In this document: positions 51,651 through 58,893 of the stretch, piece after piece
Numbering within the stretch: the stretch's first letter is position 1
Layout: the number at the start of each line of letters is the position of its first letter
Source of the DNA: Gemmatimonadales bacterium
Lineage (GTDB): Bacteria > Gemmatimonadota > Gemmatimonadetes > Gemmatimonadales > JACORV01
Direction: 5' to 3'
DNA length: 64,000 nt
Assembly (NCBI GenBank): GCA_035502185.1
Contig: DATJUT010000015.1
Location: forward strand, 1 to 64,000
Made by a program: the position numbers and the translations under genes
The notes under the pieces: model-generated
Database searches by the model: none
Seen by the model: only the letters and a program-made list of their open reading frames with translations
What the model was told of the DNA's origin: nothing

Positions 51651-52391
51651 ATGGCCCAGACCGTTCAGTTGAAAGCGAGCAACCGTTCCACCCACGGCAA
51701 GGGCGCCGCGCGCGCCATGCGCCGCGGCGGGCAGGTGCCGGCCGTCATCTACGGGCGCGGCCGCGAGCCGGTCGCCCTCACCGTCGACGGCGTGGCCCTC
51801 GGCCGGCTGCTCGAGAAGATCCACCCCGAGAGCACCATCGTGGAGCTGGCCCTGGACGGCGGGACCGTCCCCACGCTGATTCGCGAGGTCCAGCGGCACC
51901 CGGTCCGCCCGGGGATCGTGCACGTGGACTTCTACGAGATCCGCGCGGGCGAGAAGATCCGGCTCGAGGTGCCCATCCACTGCGTCGGCATTCCCGAGGG
52001 GGTGCGCAACCAGGGCGGCACGCTGGACCAGGTCATCCGCAACGTCGCCATCGAGGTCCTGCCGACCGACATCCCCGAGCGCGTGGAGCTGGACGTGACG
52101 GCGCTCACGATCGGCAAGTCGCTGCACGTCTCCGATCTGGCGATCCCCAACGTCCACATCCTCATGGATGCGGCGCTGACGGTGTGCACGGTCGTCGCGC
52201 CGCGGGTCGAAGAGGTCGTCGCGCCGGTGGCCGGCGCCGTGGTGGAGGGTGCGCCGGTGGAGGGCGAGGCGGTTGCGGCTCCGGTCGAGGGTGCCGCGGA
52301 GGTCGCGGAGCCCGAGCTGATCCGGAAGCGCAAGCCGACGGACGAGGAGGGCGAGGTCGAGGAGAAGAAGGACAAGAAGGACAAGAAGTAG
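51651..52391 (+). CDS. rplY: 50S ribosomal protein L25/Ctc
   Basis: 246 residues: the L25 domain (about 5-90, QLKASNRSTHGKGAARAMRRGGQVPAVIYG) followed by the TL5/Ctc domain (about 95-185) and an acidic/lysine-rich tail EEVVAPV ... KDKKDKK, the long Ctc form. It binds 5S rRNA. ATG 51651 has GGAG upstream (GATCGGAGCAATG). pth follows after 15 bp, a conserved neighbour pair. Confidence 0.95.
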   Translation: MAQTVQLKASNRSTHGKGAARAMRRGGQVPAVIYGRGREPVALTVDGVALGRLLEKIHPESTIVELALDGGTVPTLIREVQRHPVRPGIVHVDFYEIRAGEKIRLEVPIHCVGIPEGVRNQGGTLDQVIRNVAIEVLPTDIPERVELDVTALTIGKSLHVSDLAIPNVHILMDAALTVCTVVAPRVEEVVAPVAGAVVEGAPVEGEAVAAPVEGAAEVAEPELIRKRKPTDEEGEVEEKKDKKDKK

Positions 52392-52406
52392 GACGGGCGG
52401 CGTGGC

Positions 52407-52991
52407 GTGAAGCTGATCGTCGGGCTCGGCAACCCCGGCGCCGGTTACGCCGACACCCGCCACAACGCGGGATTCTGGCTGGCCGACACGCTCGCCTCGC
52501 GGTGGCGGCTTCCGCGCTTCCGGCGGCAGCCGCCGTCGCTCGCGACCGGCGGCCGCACGCCGTTCGGGAGCGTCCACCTCCTCAAGCCGCAGACCTTCAT
52601 GAACGACTCCGGACACGCGCTCGCGGGGCTCCGGCCCCCCGAGCCCGGCGGCCCCATCGAGGGCCTGCTGGTCCTGGTGGACGACGTGGCGCTGCCGGTA
52701 GGCTATTTCCGGATCCGCCCCCGCGGGAGCGCCGGCGGACACAACGGCCTGAAGAGCATCGAGTCCACGCTCGGCACGCGCGAGTACGCCCGGCTGCGGA
52801 TCGGCGTGGGTCCGGCGCCCGAGGGCGTGGACGACCTGGCGGCGTTCATGCTCGAGCCCATGCCGCCCGATGATCGCCAGGTCGTCGAGGAGCTGCTGCC
52901 GCAGATGGGCGAGGCGGTGGAGTGCTGGATGACGGAGGGCGCGGAGCGCGCGATGACGCGGTTCAACCGTCGCGTGCGCCCGGCCGGGTGA
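52407..52991 (+). CDS. pth: Peptidyl-tRNA hydrolase
   Basis: 194 residues. LIVGLGNPGAGYADTRHNAGFWLADTLA carries the catalytic His in TRHNAG; LLKPQTFMNDSGHAL near 65 and VLVDDVALPVGYFRIRPRGSAGGHNGLKS near 90 are the other signatures. It frees tRNA from stalled peptidyl-tRNA. GTG start at 52407; it completes the prs-rplY-pth cluster. Confidence 0.97.
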   Translation: MKLIVGLGNPGAGYADTRHNAGFWLADTLASRWRLPRFRRQPPSLATGGRTPFGSVHLLKPQTFMNDSGHALAGLRPPEPGGPIEGLLVLVDDVALPVGYFRIRPRGSAGGHNGLKSIESTLGTREYARLRIGVGPAPEGVDDLAAFMLEPMPPDDRQVVEELLPQMGEAVECWMTEGAERAMTRFNRRVRPAG

Positions 52992-53025
52992 CCTCGCGCG
53001 AGATCCGCTACCGAAAGGACGCCAG

Positions 53026-54498
53026 ATGAGCCTGCGCCGTGTCCTGTTCTCCTTCGCCGTGGCCTTCATCGCGGCGCTGGCGGTGTTCACCCTGCCCCGC
53101 TTCGTGTACAACTCGGTGACGGCGGCGGTGGCCCAGGCACCCAGGGCGGCAGTCGGGGATTCGGGGGCGGGGACCGGGGACCGGCCAGGCGCGCAGCACC
53201 CGGCCGCGGCGCCCGCAGCCCAGAGCCCGGCTCCGTCTTCCCCGAGCCCCACCCTCCAAGCCCCGACCCCCGTCTCCCTGCCCACCCGCCTCACCGGCCT
53301 GCTGGGCATGGCGCTGTTCCTGCTGGTCGGCTACCTGCTGAGTCGCAACCGCGGTGCCATCAGCTGGCGCACCATCGGCTGGGGCCTCGGGCTCCAGCTG
53401 GCGTTCGCGGTCTTCGTGCTGCGGGTGCCCTTCGGGATCCGGCTGTTCCGGAGCCTGGGCGACATCGTCACCCGGATCCTCAGCTTCTCGTACGCGGGCT
53501 CCGAGTTCGTGTTCGGCGACATCGGCGCGCAGCACGCCAAGATCGGCGTGGTGTTCGCGTTCCAGATCCTGCCGGCCATCATCTTCATCTCGGCGCTGAT
53601 GGCGATCCTCTACTACCTCGGCATCATGCAGGTGGTGGTGCGCGGCATGGCGCTGGCGATGAACAAGCTGCTCAAGGCGAGCGGCGCGGAGAGCCTCAAC
53701 GTGGCGGCCTCCATCTTCATGGGCCAGACCGAGGCGCCGCTGACCATCCGGCCCTACCTGAACAAGATGACCCAGTCGGAGCTGATGACGGTCATGACGG
53801 CGGGCATGGCGCACGTCTCCGGCTCCATCATGGCCGCCTACATCGCGTTCGGCATCGAGGCGCGGCACCTGCTGACCGCGGTGATCATGACCGCGCCGGG
53901 CACGATCGTGATGGCCAAGCTGCTCCAGCCCGAGACCGAGCAGCCCGAGACCCTCGGGATCGTGCGGCTCGACGTGCCGAAGACCGACGTGAACGTGGTG
54001 GACGCCGCGTCCCGCGGCACCGGCGAGGGCCTGCACCTGATGCTCAACGTGATCGCCATGCTGATCTCGTTCATCGCGATCATCGCGCTCCTCAACGGCG
54101 GCTTCGCCTGGGTGCACGGCTGGGCCGCGTGGTTCCCCGCCAGCATCCAGACCGTGCTCGGCTGGGTCGGGCGGCCGGTGGCCTGGGCGATGGGCGTGCC
54201 CTGGCGCGACGCCGGCACCATCGGCAGCCTGCTGGGCACGCGCGCGGTGCTCAACGAATTCATCGCCTTCGCGCAGCTGGGGCCGATGCGCGCGGCGCTC
54301 GACCCGCGCAGCTTCACCATCGCGTCGTTCGCGCTGTGCGGTTTCGCGAACGTCAGCTCGGTGGGCATCCAGATCGGGGGCATCGGGGCGCTGGCGCCGG
54401 AGCGCAAGCACGACCTCGCCCGCCTCGGCTTCCGCGCGATGCTGGCAGGGACGCTGGCGAACTTCATGTCGGCGGCGATCGCGGGGATATTGCTGTAG
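53026..54498 (+). CDS. NupC/CNT-family nucleoside transporter
   Basis: 490 residues. The CNT signature is VAASIFMGQTEAPLTIRPYL near 225; other marks are FQILPAIIFISALMAILYYLGI, MTAGMAHVSGSIMAAYIAFG and CGFANVSSVGIQIGGIGALAPER near the end. About eight helices. It should move nucleosides with H+ or Na+. The N-terminus is unusual: a signal-like helix (MSLRRVLFSFAVAFIAALAV) and then a Pro/Ala/Ser-rich linker (about 40-85), encoded by a G-rich block followed by a C-rich one (53145-53282) that looks repeat-derived. Confidence 0.92.
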   Translation: MSLRRVLFSFAVAFIAALAVFTLPRFVYNSVTAAVAQAPRAAVGDSGAGTGDRPGAQHPAAAPAAQSPAPSSPSPTLQAPTPVSLPTRLTGLLGMALFLLVGYLLSRNRGAISWRTIGWGLGLQLAFAVFVLRVPFGIRLFRSLGDIVTRILSFSYAGSEFVFGDIGAQHAKIGVVFAFQILPAIIFISALMAILYYLGIMQVVVRGMALAMNKLLKASGAESLNVAASIFMGQTEAPLTIRPYLNKMTQSELMTVMTAGMAHVSGSIMAAYIAFGIEARHLLTAVIMTAPGTIVMAKLLQPETEQPETLGIVRLDVPKTDVNVVDAASRGTGEGLHLMLNVIAMLISFIAIIALLNGGFAWVHGWAAWFPASIQTVLGWVGRPVAWAMGVPWRDAGTIGSLLGTRAVLNEFIAFAQLGPMRAALDPRSFTIASFALCGFANVSSVGIQIGGIGALAPERKHDLARLGFRAMLAGTLANFMSAAIAGILL

Positions 54499-54504
54499 GG
54501 GTGA

Positions 54505-54620
54505 AGCGTGAGAAGTGAGGGGTGAGAGGTTCAGGTGAGAGGTGAGAGGCGACCTCTCACGCCTTCCGCCCCGCACCTCTCCCTTGAACCTCTCACTTCT
54601 CACCCCTCACCTCTGACGCT
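54505..54620. repeat. GTGAG palindromic element, copy 3
   Basis: 116 bp. The left half is AGCGTGAGAAGTGAGGGG, then TGAGAGGTTCAGGTGAGAGG; the right half ends CTCACCTCTGACGCT, and its reverse complement AGCGTCAGAGGTGAGGGG closely matches the left end. The pair of halves gives a long imperfect hairpin. It lies between the nucleoside transporter gene and the rpsF operon. Confidence 0.85.
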
Positions 54621-54696
54621 ATCTTTCCCTCCACACGCAACCTGCTCCCGCCCACACCCGGCGGGGGCCGCTCAGACCAAAGGGGAGGTGCCGCAC

Positions 54697-55044
54697 GTGA
54701 CCCGTCGCTACGAAGTCGTCTACATCTTCAACAGCGCGCTGGAGGAGCCCGCGATCAGCGAGAAGCTGACGCGGTTCCACGCGCTGCTGGGCCCCGACGT
54801 GCAGGTCAGCGTCAATCACTGGGGCAAGCGCTCCCTGACCTACAAGATGAAGCGGCACGAGACCGGCTACTACGTGATCGCCCAGTTCGAGGCGCCGCCG
54901 CCGGTGCTGCCGGAGTTCGAGCGGGCCGTGAAGCTCGACGAGGGCGTCCTTCGCTTCCTGATCGTGCTGGCCGAGGCGGCCACGCCCGCGCCGGTGCCGG
55001 TCGAGGCGCCGGTGGCGGCGGCGGTCGAGGAGGAAGAGGAATGA
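54697..55044 (+). CDS. rpsF: 30S ribosomal protein S6
   Basis: 115 residues: [43 protein letters not shown] and the C-terminal acidic extension [10 protein letters not shown] typical of S6. It binds S18 in the small-subunit platform. GTG 54697 was chosen because AGGGGAGG ends 8 nt upstream; a GTG at 54688 is too close. It overlaps rpsR as ATGA. Confidence 0.96.
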   Translation: MTRRYEVVYIFNSALEEPAISEKLTRFHALLGPDVQVSVNHWGKRSLTYKMKRHETGYYVIAQFEAPPPVLPEFERAVKLDEGVLRFLIVLAEAATPAPVPVEAPVAAAVEEEEE

Positions 55045-55262
55045 GGACGCGCAGCAAGACGTGCCCGGTGTGCGAAGCGGGCGTCCGGGTGGTGGACTAC
55101 AAGGACGACCGCACGCTGGGCCGGTTCCTCACGGATCGGGGCAAGATCCTGCCGAGCCGGCTGTCGGGGATGTGCGCCCGCCACCAGCGCCAGATATCGA
55201 CCGCCATCAAGCGGGCACGGCAGCTGATGCTGCTGCCCTACATCAAAGGGTACGGCCAGTAG
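55041..55262 (+). CDS. rpsR: 30S ribosomal protein S18
   Basis: 73 residues, with the zinc-type CPVC near residue 8 and a second CARHQ near 45, plus [22 protein letters not shown] and the basic helix [19 protein letters not shown] 55041 overlaps the rpsF stop. No ssb lies between them, as is common outside Proteobacteria and Firmicutes. Confidence 0.97.
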   Translation: MRTRSKTCPVCEAGVRVVDYKDDRTLGRFLTDRGKILPSRLSGMCARHQRQISTAIKRARQLMLLPYIKGYGQ

Positions 55263-55338
55263 CCCGAAGCTCCGGCCGCTGATCCTGGGGGCGCTGAGCT
55301 ACTTCTTCGGGATCGCGCTCGTCTCCCCGGTCGCGCTG

Positions 55339-56184
55339 GTGGCCGCGCCGCTCGCCGTGTACCTGGCGCTGCAGCCGTCGGCCCGCCGCGACCTGGCGTA
55401 CGCCGCGGCCTGCGTGCTGGTGACCCTGGCGCTGTGCTGGGGCCCGGCCGACGAGTTCGAGCAGCTCGAGCGCGCCTGGGTCGTGCTGCTCACGGCCGCC
55501 GTCGCGATCGCGGTGATCACGGGCGGGCGCAGCTGGGTCACGACCAGCCTCCTCGCGCTCGGGCTGGCCGGCGGAGCGGCCGCCGCGCTGATGGTCGTCA
55601 CCCACCTGTCCTGGGGGAAAGTGGCCGGCGTCGCGGAGCAGCACTTCTTCCCGCCCGCCCGGTCCCTGGTCGACCTGGTCGCCCCGGTCGGCGCTCCGGC
55701 CCGCGAGTCGGTCAACGAGTCCCTGCTGGCGTTCGTGCGCGTGCTGAGCCGCTTCCTGCCCGGGGTCGTGCTGCTCCAGTCGCTCGCCGCGCAGGCTCTG
55801 GCGTGGGCCCTCTACCACCGTATCGCCCGCGCGCCACGCGGTGAGCCGCTGGGCGCGCTGGCCGGCTTCCGCTTCAACGACCACCTGATCTGGGGCGTCG
55901 CGCTGTCGCTGGTCGCCGTGCTGCTGCCGCGGCTCGGCTGGGCGCGGGCCATGGGCGGCAACCTGCTGCTGTTCTTCGGCGGCCTGTACCTGGTGCGGGG
56001 CGTCGCCGTCCTGGCGGCCGTGGCGGTCGCCGCGCGCTTCACCGGGCTGCTGGCCTCGGCCGTCGTGCTGCTCGGCACCGTGCTGTTGTGGTGGATCCTC
56101 GCGCCGGCGCTGCTCGTGCTGGGACTCACCGACACGCTGGTCGACTGGCGGCTGCGCCTGGCGCGCGCCGCCGGCAAACCCTAG
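55339..56184 (+). CDS. DUF2232 membrane protein
   Basis: 281 residues from GTG 55339, polytopic (about eight helices), with LALGLAGGAAAALMVVTHLSW, FNDHLIWGVALSLVAVLLP and ILAPALLVLGLTDTLVDWRLRL, matching the YybS/DUF2232 family found beside rpsR and rplI. The frame stays open upstream to 55228 and reads PLILGALSYFFGIALVSPVAL, a good first helix, but it has no ATG, GTG or TTG; a rare start (CTG 55279 or 55285) is therefore possible. Function unknown; the rplI association is conserved. Confidence 0.82.
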   Translation: MAAPLAVYLALQPSARRDLAYAAACVLVTLALCWGPADEFEQLERAWVVLLTAAVAIAVITGGRSWVTTSLLALGLAGGAAAALMVVTHLSWGKVAGVAEQHFFPPARSLVDLVAPVGAPARESVNESLLAFVRVLSRFLPGVVLLQSLAAQALAWALYHRIARAPRGEPLGALAGFRFNDHLIWGVALSLVAVLLPRLGWARAMGGNLLLFFGGLYLVRGVAVLAAVAVAARFTGLLASAVVLLGTVLLWWILAPALLVLGLTDTLVDWRLRLARAAGKP

Positions 56185-56196
56185 GGGACGATTGCC

Positions 56197-56640
56197 ATGG
56201 ACGTGATTCTCCGCGAGGACGTCGAGAAGCTCGGGCGCGCCGGCGAGGTCGTGACCGTCAAGGACGGCTACGCGCGCAACTTCCTGCTGCCGCGCGGGCT
56301 GGCCTACCTGGCCACCGACGGCAACCGCCGCCGGCTCGGGGCCGAGCAGCGGCAGCGGGACCGGAAGGTGGCGGCCGAAGTCTCCAGCGCGCGCGACCTC
56401 GCGACGCGGCTCGAGACCGTCTCGCTGTCGTTCACCATGAAGGCGGGCGAGGGGGACAAGCTGTTCGGCTCGGTCACCGCCGGCGACATCGCCGAGCGCC
56501 TCGCCGCCGAGGGCCTGGCGGTGGACCGCAAGGCCGTGGAGCTCGAGAACCCGATCAAGACGCTGGGCGTGTACAAGGTGCCGATCCGCCTGCACGCCGA
56601 CGTGAAGCCCGAAGTCCGCGTCTGGGTGGTCAAGGAGTAG
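56197..56640 (+). CDS. rplI: 50S ribosomal protein L9
   Basis: 147 residues: MDVILREDVEKLGRAGEVVTVKDGYARNFLLPRGLA is the N-terminal RNA-binding domain; a long central helix (about 45-75) leads to the C-terminal domain ending VRLHADVKPEVRVWVVKE-like. It completes the rpsF-rpsR-DUF2232-rplI cluster. Confidence 0.97.
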   Translation: MDVILREDVEKLGRAGEVVTVKDGYARNFLLPRGLAYLATDGNRRRLGAEQRQRDRKVAAEVSSARDLATRLETVSLSFTMKAGEGDKLFGSVTAGDIAERLAAEGLAVDRKAVELENPIKTLGVYKVPIRLHADVKPEVRVWVVKE

Positions 56641-56644
56641 CGAC

Positions 56645-58486
56645 GTGGGCACGGCGATCGGCTACCTGGACGGCCGTCGCCTGCGGCGATCGCTGCTGGC
56701 GGCCGCCGCGTGGGTCGTGGCAGGGCGCGACGAGCTGAATCGCATCAACGTCTACCCGGTGCCGGACGGCGACACCGGCACCAACTTCACCCACACCGTC
56801 CGCTCCATCGCCGACGCCCTGCACCGGCTCGGCGACGCACCGCAGCTGCCCGAGGTCACCCGCGCCGCCGCCGAGGCGTCGGTCCGCGGCGCCCGCGGCA
56901 ACTCGGGCATGATGCTCTCGCACTTCCTGCTCGGTTTCAGCGAGGGCATCGGCCAGCGCATGCAGGTCCGCACCCACGAGCTGGCGGCGGCCATCCGGCG
57001 CGGCTTCGAGCGGCTCCAGGAGGCGCTCGAGAAGCCCGTGGAGGGCACCATCCTCTCGGTCGCCCGGGAAGCGGCCCGGGGCGCCGAGCGCGGTGCGAGC
57101 GAGCACACCGACATCGTCCCGATGCTCCGCGCCACGCTGGCCCACGCCGACGAAGCCCTGCAGCGCACGCCGGAGCAGCTGCCCGTGCTCAAGGAGGCGG
57201 GCGTCGTGGACGCCGGGGGCAAGGGCTTCGTGCGCATGCTCGAGGGCGTGGTGCGCCTCATCGAAAAGGGGATGCACGCCGCCGAGCTGCCGCCGCCCGC
57301 CGATGTGGCGCTGGCGCCGGCGGCCGTCGCCGCGGTGGCCGCCGAGCAGGATTACCGCTTCTGCACCGAGGTCCTGGTGAAGGGCGACCGCCTCCCCGGC
57401 TCGGCCGACGCCCGGGTGGCGCTCGCGCCGCTCGGCGGCTCGCTGCTGGCCCTGAGGGCGGCGGACCTGCTGCGCGTGCACATCCACACCGACGACGCGG
57501 CCGCGGTCTTCCGGATCGCCGAGGGCTGGGGCGAGGTGGTCACGCGGAAGGCCGACGACATGCGGGAGCAGCACCGGCTGCTGACGACGGCCGTCAAGCG
57601 GGTCGCCATCGTCTGCGACAGCGCCTGCGATCTCCCCGACACCGTGCTCGACCGGTACGGCATCGCCCTGGTGCCGCTGCAGGTGCTGTTCGGCGACGAG
57701 GTCCTGCTCGACCGCGTCGAGCTGGCGCCGGGGGAGTTCTACCGGCGGCTCCGCGGCGGCGGGCCCCCGCCCACCACCAGCCAGCCGTCGCCGGCGCAGT
57801 TCCTGGCGGCGTTCGAGCACGCCCGAGCCGAGGCCGAGGGCGTGGTGGCCGTGCTGCTGTCGTCCGCGCTGTCCGGCACCTACGCCAACGCGGAGGCGGC
57901 CCGGCGCTCGTTCGCGGCGGGCGGCATCCACCTGGTGGACAGTCGGAGTGCGTCGTTCGGCATCGGCCTGCTGGCCCTGCGGGGCGCGGAGCTCGCCGAG
58001 GCGGGCTGGGACGCCGCGACCATCGCACGCGAGCTGGAGCGGGTCCGCGACCGGTCGGGGATGTACTGCACGGTGGACACGCTCCAGTACCTGCTGCGCA
58101 GCGGCCGCGTGTCCCGCGTGCAGGCCTGGCTCGGGGGGCTGCTCGACATGAAGCCGATCCTCTCGCTCGACCACGACGGCAAGGTCGTGGCGGCGGGACG
58201 GGTGCGCGGACAGGCGGCGCTGCTGGACCGCGTGTGCCGGCTCCTGGACGCTGTGCTGCCTCCGACGCGCGTGCGCCTGCGGCTCGCGGTCGCGCACGCG
58301 GACACGCCGGAGCTGGCGGAGCGGGTGCGCCGCGCCCTGGCCGAGCGCTACCGGCCTCTCGAGGTGCTGGTCGCGCCCGTCACGGGGGTGCTGGGGGCGC
58401 ACGTGGGTCCCGGCGCGTGGGGCGTGTTCTATCAGGTCGAGGACGGCGCCCGCGACGGGAACCTTTCCTCCTCCGGCAGGCTATGA
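56645..58486 (+). CDS. FakA-FakB-like fusion (DAK2 phosphatase/kinase plus DegV)
   Basis: 613 residues from a GTG. The N-terminal half is a DhaL/DAK2 domain with YPVPDGDTGTNF (D41, D43), GARGNSGMMLSHFLLGF and VDAGGKGFVRML, followed by the FakA C-terminal region; from about 318 comes a DegV/FakB domain (VAIVCDSACDLPDTVLDRYGI, TSQPSPAQFLAAF, LSSALSGTYANAEAA, VDSRSASFGIGLLALR, LLDMKPILSLDHDGK). FakA phosphorylates fatty acids bound to FakB, feeding exogenous acids into phospholipids. Having both in one chain would make the kinase autonomous. It sits between rplI and rsfS. Confidence 0.9.
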   Translation: MGTAIGYLDGRRLRRSLLAAAAWVVAGRDELNRINVYPVPDGDTGTNFTHTVRSIADALHRLGDAPQLPEVTRAAAEASVRGARGNSGMMLSHFLLGFSEGIGQRMQVRTHELAAAIRRGFERLQEALEKPVEGTILSVAREAARGAERGASEHTDIVPMLRATLAHADEALQRTPEQLPVLKEAGVVDAGGKGFVRMLEGVVRLIEKGMHAAELPPPADVALAPAAVAAVAAEQDYRFCTEVLVKGDRLPGSADARVALAPLGGSLLALRAADLLRVHIHTDDAAAVFRIAEGWGEVVTRKADDMREQHRLLTTAVKRVAIVCDSACDLPDTVLDRYGIALVPLQVLFGDEVLLDRVELAPGEFYRRLRGGGPPPTTSQPSPAQFLAAFEHARAEAEGVVAVLLSSALSGTYANAEAARRSFAAGGIHLVDSRSASFGIGLLALRGAELAEAGWDAATIARELERVRDRSGMYCTVDTLQYLLRSGRVSRVQAWLGGLLDMKPILSLDHDGKVVAAGRVRGQAALLDRVCRLLDAVLPPTRVRLRLAVAHADTPELAERVRRALAERYRPLEVLVAPVTGVLGAHVGPGAWGVFYQVEDGARDGNLSSSGRL

Positions 58487-58893
58487 CGGGGAGGAGACCG
58501 GCGCGACGCCCGGCCCGGCACCGGCCCCCGCGCCCCGCCGAGGCTGACGCGCTCGCGTGGGTCGAGGCGGCATGCGCCGACCGCAAGGCGCTGGACGGCG
58601 TGGTGCTCGACCTCCGCAAGCTGAGCGACGCGACGGACTACTTCGTGGTGGTCTCCGGCACCTCGGACACCCACGTCCGCGCGATCGCCGAGCACGTGCT
58701 GGAGGACCTGCGGGAGCGCGGCGTGCGGGCCCACCACATCGAGGGGCTCGCCGGGGGCCGCTGGGTGCTGCTGGATTTCGTGGACTTCGTGGTGCACGTC
58801 TTCCACCCGGCGCTGCGGGAGTTCTACCAGCTGGAGGGCCTGTGGGCCGATGCCCCGCAGCGCGCGATGACCGGCGGAGAGGAGCGGCGATGA
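58483..58893 (+). CDS. rsfS: Ribosome silencing factor RsfS
   Basis: 136 residues: ADALAWVEAACADRKALDGVVLDLRKLSDATDYFVVVSGTSDTHVRAIAEHV then HHIEGLAGGRWVLLDFVDFVVHVFHPALREFYQLEGLW, the RsfS/Iojap signature. It binds L14 and blocks subunit joining. Its ATG overlaps the preceding TGA as ATGA and its own TGA overlaps the ATG of the next gene, so it is embedded in a coupled run. Confidence 0.95.
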   Translation: MTGRRPARRPARHRPPRPAEADALAWVEAACADRKALDGVVLDLRKLSDATDYFVVVSGTSDTHVRAIAEHVLEDLRERGVRAHHIEGLAGGRWVLLDFVDFVVHVFHPALREFYQLEGLWADAPQRAMTGGEERR

